A stretch of DNA of 64,000 nt, taken from Parus major (lineage: Eukaryota > Chordata > Aves > Passeriformes > Paridae). How positions within the stretch are numbered: the first letter of the stretch is position 1; every line of letters begins with the position of its first letter. This document shows, one piece after another, positions 28,401 to 42,300 of this stretch. The DNA lies in the NCBI RefSeq assembly GCF_001522545.3, contig NC_031776.1:30532342-30596341 (forward strand). Reading direction: 5' to 3'. The position numbers were made by a program, and so were the translations under genes. The notes below the pieces were generated by a model, which worked only from the letters and a program-made list of their open reading frames with translations, was not told the DNA's origin and ran no database searches.

Positions 28401-31400
28401 AAAAAAAAATAAAAAGGGATATTTATAAGAAGGCAACCCCTGATCCCTGTGTTATCCCTTCGGCATCCTCCTCTATATCACTTCCACAGATTTGTCTCTT
28501 CACTTCTAATTGGTTTGCCTCTACTCAGTTTTAAATCTTTGACTATTATCCCCAACTCTTTATCCCACTTGCAGATGAAGTACAAGGAAGGTCACTAAAA
28601 TGGAGCTCCTGGCTTTCTTTCCCAACCCCTCTTGCTATGACAGGCAGAATTAAATGTCTTTTTAGCAACCACATTAACAGAGGAAAATGAAGGCTGCTTG
28701 GGCAGAAGATACTCTTTTCTGCTAGGTTTTAACTATAACTCTTGCTCTTTCTCAGATGGTGCTGACACAAAACACTTTTCCAAGGCTTCATCATTTTTAA
28801 AAAGTTGTTTCAGAGAGATTTTCTGAATATTTTAAAATAACAATAATGAGAAATGGTAATCAGCCTTCTCCTTATTTATCTATTCTAGTACTGCCTCTGT
28901 AAATCACACACTTCAGCTACAAAGAATGTCCCCAGAAAGAGAGGGTAGCTCTTAAAACTGTCTACAGTATCAGAGGTGAGGAGATAAAAGCCTGAATTAT
29001 CTTTTTATCCGCCTAAAAATTTGCATCAGAGACTGCATTACTTATCTTTTCATGACAGGAGTGACACAGCATTTGTGTCACTCCCTGCAGACACCAAAAT
29101 TCCTGGTAGCAAAGAACTTACATGGCCACACACACAATCACAATATCTCAACACACATTGCTTCAAAAATGCTATTAAGCCCTTCAACTTCATAAGCATT
29201 TACACTTTTTATAAATGCATGAAAAAGTAATAATTTTAACACCATTTCTACAGTGCAGGATTCCTGAGGCAGTCATAAAAGCTGTACTACACAAGTTTAA
29301 TATTTTTTTTAATTGGTAGCAAAATTAGTGTTTCTTTTGAACTGTGGGAGAAGCAGGAGCAAAACCAACACAGTGCAATTGGTATGGTGTGCAGGCAATT
29401 ACTCTGCAAATTCAAAACACTTGTACCAATCCATTCATTGGAAAAAAAATGTGAATGATCTGATTATTTAAGACATATGAATCATGTGTTATTTGCTTGC
29501 AATCATACACAAAAAGACCTAAGGCAATGGTGAAATCTACACTTATCTTTAAATTTTGTCTTAAAAAAAAAAAGAAATCTATGCTTCTGCTGAAATTTGA
29601 GAAGTCAAAATGTTTATGGTTTAAAAATAAGTTTATTCTGTAATACAAGAGTCTCCTAATGTCAAATATGGGATAATTTTATGGTAATATACACTGAAAT
29701 CAGAGAGGCTGATATGCAGAAAAAGCAGCTAACATTACTTATTTTTAGCTTGTGCCCTCTACCATGACATTCTTCAAAATCTGTAATTTCTTTCACTTAG
29801 TGTGGCTACTCCTAGGATGAGATCAGCATTAAATAAAATTGAATTGTACTGTATCAGGAAGTATAGAAAAGGTGAAATCACTCCATTCCTCCAACCCCAG
29901 TTAGCAGAATTTGCCCATTTCCTTGATTGGGGTCATAATCTAACAGGAATGTCCTTAAGCACATATAACTTTTCTGTAGAGTGACACATTTAAAGCAATA
30001 TTTACCTCCTGCTCTAAATTTGGGCTGTGTGCACTTCCAAGAAGACATAATGCAAACTGTTCTTTAATTTTATGCAGGCACACAACAGTATTTGCTCAGT
30101 TTCAGTCCTAAGAAAACATCCTTCTTCAGATGTTGCATCTCAGGCTGCAAGATCACAGACTACATATGCCATTTATTCCACTCTGGAGTATAATTAGAGG
30201 ATAATTAAAATTCTGGAAACTCACAGATTTCCTGTTTTGTTTGGTTTGGGTATTTTTTTTGTAAAATACGACATATGAAGTGTTTTAACAGAAGTTATTC
30301 CTTTTCTAACATACACTGCAACTTGTTCTCTACATTTTTTCATTGGGTGGGTTAAAGTATTTTGATAGCAAGAGAACAGACATAGCAACAAATTTTTCCC
30401 CAGAGAGATCTGGACTTTCTGAATGAACTTAATTCCCTTTTGTCCTCAGCCAATAATGTCAAATCAAGCAAAAAGGGGGGGAAAAAGTCTATGTGCATTA
30501 GTTCCTTCCAAACTGTGTGAGAACAATGATGTAAAATAGTGTGAATCCCTCAGGAAATGGTGTTAGATCATTTGGTTCTTTCTTCCACCTGGTGCAGGTT
30601 CATCTCTTTCAAATTTTTTTCAGAGCTGCTGCACAATCCAGTTTCAAGGATCTCAAGTCAAAGTGTTGATCCCACTTTTCTAACTTCTGTAGCATTCCCA
30701 GAATAGCCTGGTTTTATTGTTGCCACACAAGGAATTGGGAATAGGAACTGCATTTGTAATAATGAATGGGCAGCGTGTGACTTCTGTGCAATCTAACCCC
30801 AAGCTGACATCAGCTGGAGTCAGACACTTTGGAAACAGGAAAAAGAAAGAAAAAGCTACCCCAAACCAGGAAGAAGGAGCAGTTGATGAGACTGTCAAAA
30901 GCAGAAGAGAGCAATGAAGATCCACGCTGGGGTGGATGTGTCAAAACTGTGAATGGATAATGATAAATCAGTCCTCTGTACAGGGGTCTATGAAGGAGGA
31001 AATGGGAAAGGAAGCAGGGGACAAGGGACAAGAAACCAGAAGAGAGAAGGTCCTGACCTACAAATCAATACAAACTCAAGAGACAGAACAAGAACCTGAG
31101 GACAACTCAAGAACACAGATCCCTGTGATGGTGACCTGGCACCACCCTGCCTGTGCTTTAGAGCTCCTCAATAAGTACAGTTATTTGCCCTCAGCCTGGA
31201 GATTCCCTTGCCTTTAACAGCAGCTGTGAGCAGACCGTGTTCCTGCAGAAAAGCCAGCCCACCCTGATGAGAGTCAGCAGCCCTCAGCTGTTGGACACCA
31301 GCTGGGCCAAATTTTCTTCTCAGTTACAGATGGAGAGCAGCGAGGGTTTAAGATACACATTTAATGTCAGCTATGTAGCTGGCAAAGTTCTAATTAGTCC

Positions 31401-33289
31401 TCATTTGCTGTTCTCCTAGCTCATGGTCAGATTTGTTAGAACTTCTGCACAGCAGCTCTACAAAAGGATGACAAAGCAATGGGTTCATTCACAATAACAG
31501 ACGTTGCCAAATGAAGAAGGATACTGAAACATCTCTTGGTATTCCAGAATGGCAAATGAGTGAGATGTGGATCAATTGGCTTCTCAGCTATATCCTCCCA
31601 TAAAACATTGGCAAAAAAAAAACCACTCTAAGCCTGTGAAGATGTACTTAAACTCTTGCAAGTAAGCTGAAACCAGGACAGTATCACATATGGCAAAAGT
31701 TAAATAAATGGGCTGTCTTCTCACAGGAAATTACACTGTTCACCATCAAGCAGGATGTTAAGGAATACGAGCTTCTCCCCTGCAGAGGGATAATGAACCC
31801 ATATCATTCCATTTATCATAGCGAAGAATGACCTAAAAGAGTAAGTTACTCTGCAGGTATGCTCCTCTCTCCAGATTTGCACGCAATATCAGAGCTCACT
31901 GGTGCACATTTTCAGTTTCAATGGGATCAGAGGATAGATAACAGATATTTTCTAATATATTAAATCTATCAGCTGCCATTTCCCACTTACTGACATAACC
32001 TTGAAAAGAAGTATTTTATAATTTTAAGAAATATAAAGCTCATAACTTGCTTCCTGCAAAGGCTATTTCCTACCTGAAGGAGGAGGTCAGAAGCTGGTTT
32101 GACTTTCTGCTGGAAAAGCACACTTAAAGTTCGGTTCTGTTGTTCCAAATCAAAAACTCTCATTTTCAGCTTTATACATTCCTCCCTCAGACCCTGCAGC
32201 ATGAGAGAAAACAGTAAGATTAGAAAGCAGGTAACAGAATCACATAAAAAGCTCTGATGTCAGATACCAAAAACTAAACACACAACTTTTAAAGTAGTAT
32301 AAATTGGAAAAATGTGCTGCTTCATTTTCTCTGCTTGTTTGATCATCCATTATAGCATTAAAGAAAATCTTGTCATGACAAACAGTAACTACCTGGCTTC
32401 TCCTTTCAGAGTTTCCTGTTAGCATAAAAATGACTTTGCTAGCAATGTGTTCCATTTGGCAGCTGACAAAAAGCATAAAGCAGCAATTAATATATGAATA
32501 TTGTAATAAGCAGGAACTAAGTAAAATGCATAAACTATACCAAACCAGGCAGAAGTTCAAAGTGGTACTTTTTGCCTTCAAGGTACTTTAAGATCTGAAG
32601 TCTGATCCCTCCCTTGCTTTTTCTGGAACAACCAAGTCAGTACTGCTGTACCTGATGTGGATGGGCTGGCTCTTCCCTGACATGCCAGGATGTGCCCAGG
32701 TGGGCAAGAAGGCCAGTGGCATCCTGGATTAATGAAAATACAGCAGGACCAGGGCAGTGATCTTCCCTCTGTACTGGGCACTGGGCTGGAGTGAGTGCAG
32801 AAAAGGGCAGTGGAGCTGGGGATGGGTCTGGGGCACAATTCTGATGAGGAGCAGCTGAGGGAGCTGGGGGTGTTTAGCCCGGGAGAAAAAAGAGGTTCCT
32901 TTCACTCTACAACTCCCTCAAAGGATGTTCTAGCCAGATGAGGGTTGGTCTCTTCTCCCAAGCAGCAACTGATAGGACAAGAGGAAATGGCCTCTGGAAT
33001 GACCTCCAGGAGAGCTTCAGGTTGTATATTAGGAAAAAATTCTTATGGAAAGGGTTGTCAAGCATTGGAACAGGTGGTGGAGTCATCATCCCTGGAGGAA
33101 TTTAAAAGCTGTGGGGATGTGGCACTTGGGGATATCTTTTGGTGGGCACTGGGTTAATGGTTGGACTCGATGGGTCCTTTCCAATACAAGCAATTCTATG
33201 ATTCTATTAAAAAGATATAAAATTGGCCATTAGAAGCAGAGGTGGAGTGTAAAACCAGTCAAGCCAATAATGCCTTTCAGACACAGGTA

Positions 33290-33366
<77 letters not shown>

Positions 33367-36300
33367 GTCTATCTTCAGTGTAAAACCTGCTTTTCCTGGT
33401 CACCTGAAGGAATACAGGATTCTGTCAGAGAGAGGATTTTGGAGACAGTGCAGAATCTGACACTGAGCTCTTCAGCATAATTTGTGCAGCAGCCCATTTT
33501 GGGGTAAGAGAGCTTCACAAACCAGGAAAGTTAGTCTCCTAATAAAGATTACATGTAAAAATAATAAGCTGCAGCCATATTTTGGTTGGCTTTTTTGTTT
33601 TCTATTTTAAATCTCCAAAATACTTACCCATATTTAATTTTAGGACATTTGCTGCCCTGTGGTATTTCCTAGCTCATATTACTTTCCACCATATGAAGGT
33701 GGAGAAGCAGGTCTCAGCATCCCCAAATGCTGTCCTGTCAATACCATTAACAACATGATGGCCTGGCTTGATGAGAAAACAACTCAAGAGGGGGAAACTC
33801 TAGTCAGGTGTAACTTAACTTCTTGCCTACAGTTGCTCTAACCTCTGCTGTAACCAGCGCTGAGGTTATAAGAGGTGAACACACAATAAAATACGTTCAT
33901 CTTGAGACTCCCAGAAAACTGTAAACATCTTTTTATGCATATGTATCAGATTTTATGAATACTGGATGAATGCAGTTATTTTCTCCTGGTGGTTTTATAA
34001 CATTTGTTTTAGGTGGCTGTCAAGTGGCTGTTCAGTTGAAATTGCAAGAGCCTTCCAACACGATCTTCAAAAAATCTTGAGGCTGATGATTTGTAAATTC
34101 TAAATGATTTCTAAAGCCATGAAGCTTTGTTTCCTGTCAGTGAGACCTCTTATCCCTGGTCTTGCACAAGGCAATCTCTATTAGGAGCAGAGACTGCAAG
34201 CACCAAGACCCATCATTATCTGTCTGTCACAAATCAGAGAATTTAAAACTGAGCCTTGGCTGTTACAACAGTGCTTAACATTTCAAGACTACTAAGGGCA
34301 CTGAACAGGAAAAATGATTCACAGAAACTAACGGTGTAGAAAAAAATTAAATCTTAGCAAGACCTCTGCCCAAAAGCTTCCTATCTCACAGCTTTAAAAC
34401 CATAAGATTTATGTTTCAAACTTTAGAATTTCTGTAAAAAAGTGAAATATAAGATAGTAGATTACCCACCCAGATGCTATAAACCCTGCCAGTAGTAATG
34501 CCACACATAGCCCAGAGGAGAAATGAGGTACATAAATGTAGCAGTATTCTGGCAAAATAAAGTCTGAGTTTAGAAACTTGAAGTCCTAAAATTACCAATT
34601 AATACAACTATCAAATGTCTGAAGCATATAATTCCTCCCCTGTGGGCAAAACAACTAGCTATTAAGGTAGCAATCTCTCAAATATTTAAAGTACTCCTAG
34701 GGTTTCAGTATAGTGAGAATCTCTGATGTCTGAGCATCTCTAGTCTTGCTTTATCTCTTCAGTGTGAACAAGACTCACTCTTCTCCAAAATGGGATACAA
34801 TGCCCTCTGTAGAGGTTCAGAAAAATGCTGCTCTCCCTCTGAACATGCTTCTTTCTGCTTTAATTAACACTTAATTCACTTATTGTTATTTAATTGATGA
34901 AAATGGAGAAATAGTTTTCATACAGAACCCAGAGTAAAAAGAGAAATCTCCTGAATAGACTCCTATGGAGAAGATTACAATGCAAGAAGTAGATACACAG
35001 GTCACAAAATGATTTTATTAAATGGTTTAGCTCCAGTTTCAAACTGCTGATCCAGGTCTTACATGGAAAATAAAAATTTAAAAAATCCAGTTCTCAGCAG
35101 TCCAATCAGCTCATGTTATATGAGAAGTCTTTGGGTGGAAGGAGAAAGAATGGATGTTTTTAGTATTATAGCATACAGGTTTGCCTCAGTTAATTTTGTT
35201 GGATGTCTGACTTCTTAAATTTCCTAGAGGCGAAATTTTCTATTAGTAAGTGGTAGAAAATCCATAGAATTTTGCTACATAAAATTGTGAAATTATTCTG
35301 CGTGGCTAACTCAGCACAAACTCAATTTAATGTAGGTTCTCCAGTCACATCAAGAAAAAGTCTTTCATGTTAGAGAAATTCTATATGTATTGTAACAAAT
35401 TACATACTTGAAAAGTGAACGTTTAAGACTGTAATTCCATTTCAAGGATTCAGTGACATTGATAAATCACTCAAGCTTTGCTCACTCAATTTGTGTCACC
35501 AGAATCTCTCAGTGGGATCACAATCTTTCCACATCCCAGCAAGTACACGGCGCTTTACTCGTTACATTACAGCATGCACTTAATTTAAGTGAAAATTAGT
35601 CCTTGAGGGATGATTTCAAATTCACAGCAAAGCCCACGCAGTGTGTGCTACTGTACAGAATCACTCTTCTCCCTTTTGTGAAAGCTCTCAGCTTTTCTTG
35701 CAGCCTTGCTCTGCTCCAGAGGTGTGTTATCTCTCTGTGGCATGACTGACTCTGTCTCACTGCTCAGCTGTATGACGGTAGATTTATCTGTTTACCAGCT
35801 ACTATTTGGGTTCTGATATCTACCCTTCTGGGACTGGTGTGAGGAGTGCAATTTCCTCTCTATTGTACACTATTGTGTTCCTGTCTTTTCTCATAAAAGG
35901 ACTTATATGAACGGTGTCAGGAGCACTATAACAGTTAATATTCATTAGCATTTGGAAAAGTACCCTCTTTCCTCTTTCTATGGATATTAAATTAGCTGTT
36001 ATTACTCAGTAATAGGTAAGCAGCTGTTAAATCCGATCAACCCTAAATAAATCACTTTATTAAATGTATTTGGATCTGGTTTTATTGTATCCTTAGGAAC
36101 TCCTTGGTTCCTATGGGTTTGGAAGGATTAATTACTGAGGAAGTATGTAGTCATCAAAATGTCTTTGCAAAGGAAATCAGGAAGCTCCTCTTTCCATTTG
36201 GGAAACAATCAAAATATTCCCAAACTGGAGATTAATATATTGAGATTAACCCTCTGGTGAGTATTTCACCATATATGGTTTTATAATTCAAAATGTGTGT

Positions 36301-39300
36301 GAGGTTTTCCTGTATATTAAAATGAGAATATTCCTCAATTTCCATTTAAACTGTATTGAAACACATATTTGGGACTTTTTTAGAAAATACTTCAAGATGT
36401 ATTTCCAGCAGGTGTCACAGGAACAGCTCTGATGATGCACAGACCCTACTCCTACGTGTAAACAGAGAAACACAGCGCAGACAGCAAACCTCCCTGGATG
36501 TCATGGCTCACCCAAATCACCTCTGAGCTCCAGCACTTCCAGCTGCTGGAAGGCAGTATCCCTCTTCCAGAGTAAAAACCTTTGTTGTGCATCTAAAAAT
36601 CATGAGATGAGCAATGATACTTTAAATGCTGCCTGCCCCCTCTTTCTGCCCCCACTCTTCCCTTTGCAGGGAGCGCTCTGGGTGATGTCCTGCTGGGCAG
36701 AATGATGTCCAGAAAGGGAGGCTTTGGAGCCAGTCCTCAAAAATTATTTGCATCTAAAATACTTTTTTTGCATGTGGCAAGAGTTTTTTTGATTATTTTA
36801 ACTTGGTGTTTCTTGCTGCATTTTAAGAACATTATTACTTGTCCTGTCATTGAGGGTAGACAAAACAGTTTATATTCTTCTTTGCACTATCTGCTTTAAA
36901 AGACTACATTTATGTCTCTTTTTGAATCATCTTTTAAAAACTAAATGATCCAAAGCATTTTAATAATGCCACATCCATCAAGTGGTCTAGACCTCACAAA
37001 GGATCATTCCATGAATATTGAAATGCTCATAGCTTATTGTTACAGAACTTTAACTTTTGTTTGCCTTTCCCTCTTTCGTCCCCCTGACAAAAGGAAATAA
37101 TGGAATTGTGTTTAACTCAAAGACCACTTCAGAAAACCAGAACTTTAGACATGACTTGATGCAGAACAGATGTAGAAGCCACAGTGAATCTTTTCATTGT
37201 GCCAGGTTTGCAATTATCCTACAAGTATTTTTCCTGCTCAGTACTTCCCCTGCTTACTGAATGTGTGAACACAGTTTAAAAATGGATATTATTTAAGAAT
37301 ATATATATATCTTCAAATAAACAATTAATATATGCAAGATATAAGTTACACTGAAAATATCCAAATCACAACTTACCTTTTGGGTAAGTAGAGCCTGAAC
37401 AACCTGATTAGCTACCTGAAAGACAAAAAGTAAGCAAATTTATATATCTTATCACATGAGTGAATGCAATACCTTCTTTTGTGGCCTGTCCTGGTTTCAG
37501 CTAGGGCAGGGTTAATTTCCTCTCAGTAGCTGTCACAGTGTTGTGCTTTGGATTCAGAATGAGAATGATGTTGGTAACACACTGATGATTTGGTTTTTTG
37601 CTAAGTTGTGTTTATCCTAAATCAAGGACCTTTTTTTAATCTTGTCTCTTGCTCTGCCAGTGAGGAGCGTTGCTGGGACAGGTGACCTGAACAGACCAAA
37701 GGAAATTCATGTGTCATTCCAAAGGGAATGATGTGTGATATAAACTGGGGGAGTTGCCAGGAAGGAAACCTCTTATCTCAACATACAAATTTTGTGCTGG
37801 TTCTTCACCCCATTCTGTTGGATTTGAGCAAGTGGCTGTGTGGTGTTTCATCTCCATCTGGGCTTAAAACCACGACACCCAATGTGGGGCCCAAAGGGTT
37901 AAGGACAGATTTGACCAGAATGTGTTAAAAGATTGTTATAAACATTCACTGTATTGGTGTCACAGCTGCCAGTGGCTTTACACTCCACTTTCCCTCTACA
38001 GCCATCACCATTTCTAGTGTTTTCTTTATTTACTAGTTTCTCAATCAGATGATATCGATAAGAAAACATAAAAATCACATCAACTGCTTCCATGCTTGTC
38101 CTCATTATAAGCATATCATAAGTACCAATTTCAGTGTGACATGAGGGGCATCTGGTTAATTTCTGTCATCTCTTCTTTGCAGTAAATTCAACTTTCACAG
38201 TTCTTTCTATATGTGGTTGGTATGCATCAGCATGGACTGACTGCGTTCACTAGAGTAGATTTTTACCAGCCAAGGATGGAGGCTTGAATGTTTTCATGAA
38301 GTTTAATTGTTTCTTGATTAAATATTGACAAAATGGTACATCTATCATGACAAGCAGAAACCATAAGGTGACACAGAAAATTAAAGTACCTACTGTCATC
38401 GAAATGTGGTTGGAATTCACCCTACATGGCATAATTGACTTGAATGAGATTACACACCATTGATTTGCAGAACCATATATTCAACAGGGAATTTTTGAAG
38501 TTATTTATTTTATACTTCCTTTCTAATTTATATTTACCAGCAAGGACAGGAGCAGTGAGGTGGAAGAAGGAGAGAGAGAAAGACAGACTGAGGTAAGATT
38601 TTCTGTTGATGCTGTCTAACTTGAAGGTTCAACACCATAAATGCACATGTTATCACACAATGTGATGATTTATTGTTTTCCTCTTGCATTTAGGCAGAGC
38701 GAGTAGAGAGATGTCTCTCTTAGATAAAAGAGATTTTTGATTTGGTTTTGGTTTAGAAAAATGACAGTAAAATTTATGCAGGTATCACTAAACTGCATTG
38801 ATTATCATTACTCTTGGCAAATTAAATAAAAACCACCACCACCACTAATGTAAACTCAGTTGGGAGAAAAGTTGGAAGCTAATTCACTTCTGTAAATAAT
38901 TTACCACTGCTAGATACAAAAGCTACACTTGATCCATACCCATAAAATTGCCTAGTAACAAATATATTTTCCAAACTGGCCCCTAACTTCAGGCAGCCTG
39001 TGAAACAGCACTCCAAAAGAATAGCTCTATACATGATTTAACAGAAGACACAGACTAATATTAGAACAGTAATAACCAGCAGAAGTAAACATGCTAGGGT
39101 TTTGAAAGCCCATGTGCCTTGCCCTGCAGGCTCTCAGGCTCTCCATCCGACACTGTTCCTTCTGGCAGGTACTTTAAGGTCTGTTTGCTCTGCCTGAAAA
39201 TTGAACAAACCATAGTGAATACATTATTTCTTTACTTTCTGACACGGAGTTACTTTACCAAGGAAGAACTAAAAGGCTCTTTGAAGTGTGCACTAGTCAC

Positions 39301-42300
39301 TCACAACAGCATAGCCTACAAAATGACTCCTACAGCTTTACATATTGTACAGAGGAGCGTAAATGGCATAATATTCCAAACGGGAAAAAACCTGAACCTG
39401 CTGATGCATATATGACAAATTTTCCAGCTTTTGAGTGAAGATAGGTATCTAAATGGAAGTACCTGCCAGTGATACTTAGCTCCCGTGGAACTCAATAAGA
39501 AAGATATGTAACCAGGTTCTTTAGAGAAATGTGGCTATTTTTTTATATTATCTAGCAACTTGCCAAAACAACGTTGTTATTACCATTCAAGATTTTCAGG
39601 TCTGTATTTTTGGTATTCAGCAGGAACAGAGGTGGGAAGCCTTCAGTGAAATGTTCTGCAGTTACTAAAATTAATTTAGCACTCAATAAGTGGAATCATA
39701 GCCAAATGTTTGCATTTCAAATGAGGTTGCCATTCTACTCCTACAGCATATGGAAATAAGCTGCTAAACTCAACAATCTACTTCATTTTAACTTACAGGT
39801 ATCAGGAGACACCATGGATGTGAATGAACAACATGAACCAGCTCCACAAAACTGATAGTCACAACCACCAAAATCTGTGGAAACTGAGATCACTGAAGGC
39901 AGAGGAATTGACTTTTGAGATGCAGAAAATGCGAAAATGTGAAGTTCCCAATTATATGAGGCGTAACTGTGGCTCAATCCCAGTAAAAGCAGGCTGTAAA
40001 ATGACTTGACCTGTGCTAACTGCAGTTAATCAAGGTGAAACAAGGAACAGAAGAGAGCTGGCTGGTTCCTTGGACTGCTGCTCTGCAGACAGTGACACTC
40101 CTTGCTTTCACACTGCCCGCCTTTCCTTGAACCTAATAGCCAAGATCTTTAGGTGATGTTTCCTTTTCTGGATTGCAATAAAAGAAATAAAAGATCCAGC
40201 TTCACTTTTCCCTTATGCAATTATGTTTACAAATATATGTCATAAAGTGGTCTTAACAGAAAAGGTATAAAAGAATGAATCAAAGAAAAGAGACCCTAAT
40301 GCAACATCTGTTACGCCTTTTACAAGTACTGAGATTTTACACAGCTGCCTTTAGTGCATGATTCCATATGCACAAAGACATTTCAAGGGTTCTAAAATAA
40401 AAGATTGATCTTTTATTCAAATCTTAAAAACAGGATGCCTTTTTTTGAGATAACTCTGCATTTTTGATTAGTTAATTCTTAAAACATCAGCAAAAATATG
40501 AACTACCCCGAGTTGTGTAATTTCCTGCATGTGAATTCGGTGAAGCTCTGACAGAATCTCAGTTGGCACAGTGATGTGAATAACCACGACATTGCCACCT
40601 ACCAATAAACTGACAGCTGGATTCCACAATAGGAAACTGGGATTAAGCGTGTTAACCTCAAAGCCCAAAGGTACAGGAAGACAATCCTGGGTTTTGCATT
40701 AAATTTTTCCACAATGGAAAGATACATTTATGGAGTATGTCTGAATTAAATAAGCTCTTTTCTTATTTATAAAGTACTGGAACATTTCAATGACACTTTT
40801 TTCCAAATACTATTCCAAGTTTTTTACATTTACACTTCAGAGGTGAACAATTATTCTAAAATCAGTGAATAATAGTTAAAATTCATAAAGGACTCTGCTC
40901 AGCTTGACTCGTATGCTTTTCAGATTTAATCTCTCTGAACATTTGAGTTTCATTGAATTTTACCATGAAAATGATTACAGAGCATGCATTTTTATGTCAC
41001 AGTTGCAGGCATTTATACAATATTAAATGTAGGGCATCATATGAATGAAAAGTATTATGTAAAATAACCGATTTAAAAAAAAAATTAGGGAAAATAAAGG
41101 CAAGCATAGCTTTAAAAACTCAACTCTGGTATCTCCTTGCTACAGACAGGCAGAAAAATCACAGTGGCTATTTTTACTTCCTTCATATTCAGCTTAATGG
41201 CCACCAACACCTGAGCAGAGAGCACACTGTGCATAGCAAGTGTCCTTATCACTCCTCTGTGACCCTGTGGGACCACACAGGTGACACTGCCAGGGTGGCC
41301 AGGTTAAATGGTGCTTGAGTGCCCTGAGCAGAGCTGTGTGCCCAGGGGAGAGAAGCTGCAGGCTGAGGTTGCTGGGTGATGAGTGAAAGATGGCAGCAGT
41401 CTCTCAGTAGTTATCAAATGATGTTCCCAGCCTGCATTTCCTCAAGGGCCTGTGGAGCCTCCCAAGATGTGACAGCCAGAAGGGCCAGGTGACAGCTGGG
41501 GAGGGAAGCACTCCTTGTGCAGCAGCCCAGGAGAAACTCATTGCACTCACAACTAATTTGACTACAGAGGCAAAATTAAAAAATTAAATGACGGTTGTAG
41601 TAGGCACTCACACGTTTCAGTGGCAGCTTCAGCTGTCTCAGGTTTGGGTGTGATCACAGCCCTGTGTTCCCAGGAACAGCTCTGCTCCTCAGCCCAAACC
41701 TGCCAGGTTCCCCTGAGGCAAAGTGGGGCTGCAGCACAGACTCATACACGGCTGCTCCTGAAATACAGCTGCTCCTAAAAACACTGAACAGCTTCTGAGA
41801 GCCAGACTAGGGAAAGGCTGAAGAAATCTTCACTTTCAAGAAGAGGGGCTGGTGTAAGATGAGTTATGAACAGAGCAACCATCAGACTTAAAGACCTTAA
41901 GAAAAGAAATTTTCCAGTGGAGATATTTCCAAATATTTAAAAATTTTTAAAAAAATCTTTATGGAAAGCATTTTATTTGCATAAGATCTGTAGTAACAAT
42001 CCCTGTCTGGAAAGGACTTTTTGGTTATTAGCTAATTAAATTTCTGCCTCATCTCCTATTCTCCATATTGTCACTATAAAGAAACAGGGTGAGAATGTGT
42101 GATTTCTTGTGCTGCCCCACCAAAGGAACTGCTCAGGATGCTGACCAGGGACTCCTGCAGAATTTGCAACTATTAAATGCGGTTTTCTTGCCTCAGTCAC
42201 TGGCAACAACTCTTTCACCCCAGTGACCAGAAGGCATTAGATCCAAGCTTGTGTCAGCTGAAACAATGCTGGTTACAGTGCCTCTGCCAAAGCATTGTGA

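Larger units (their letters stand above)
13155..32073 (-). other. NCKAP5 intron, 18.9 kb
   Basis: This large intron is mostly unique AT-rich sequence. Visible items are an A-rich (AAAAC)-type stretch near 21291-21315, a T-rich tract near 21504-21525, and a GC-richer block at about 22130-22560 with few CpGs. There is also a 24-bp tandem duplication at 26713-26760, a short GCT run near 26251, and a GA-rich stretch at about 30830-31100. No exon with family resemblance was found, and the flanking exons join directly as in the mammalian protein. Confidence 0.75.
32194..37376 (-). other. NCKAP5 intron, 5.2 kb, with CR1 and TATC microsatellite
   Basis: The intron lies between the 39-bp and 120-bp exons. 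It holds the CR1 3' end (about 32690-33208) and the tetranucleotide repeat (33292-33366). The rest, 33400-37300, is AT-rich with only a short TA run near 37302. Confidence 0.8.

Noticed and set aside
33242..33460. Open frame with a repeated YLSI peptide
   Set aside because: Translation of the TATC microsatellite; no coding support.
41200..41760. GC-richer block, possible exon or promoter
   Set aside because: CpG-poor, no family peptide, no paired splice sites noticed.
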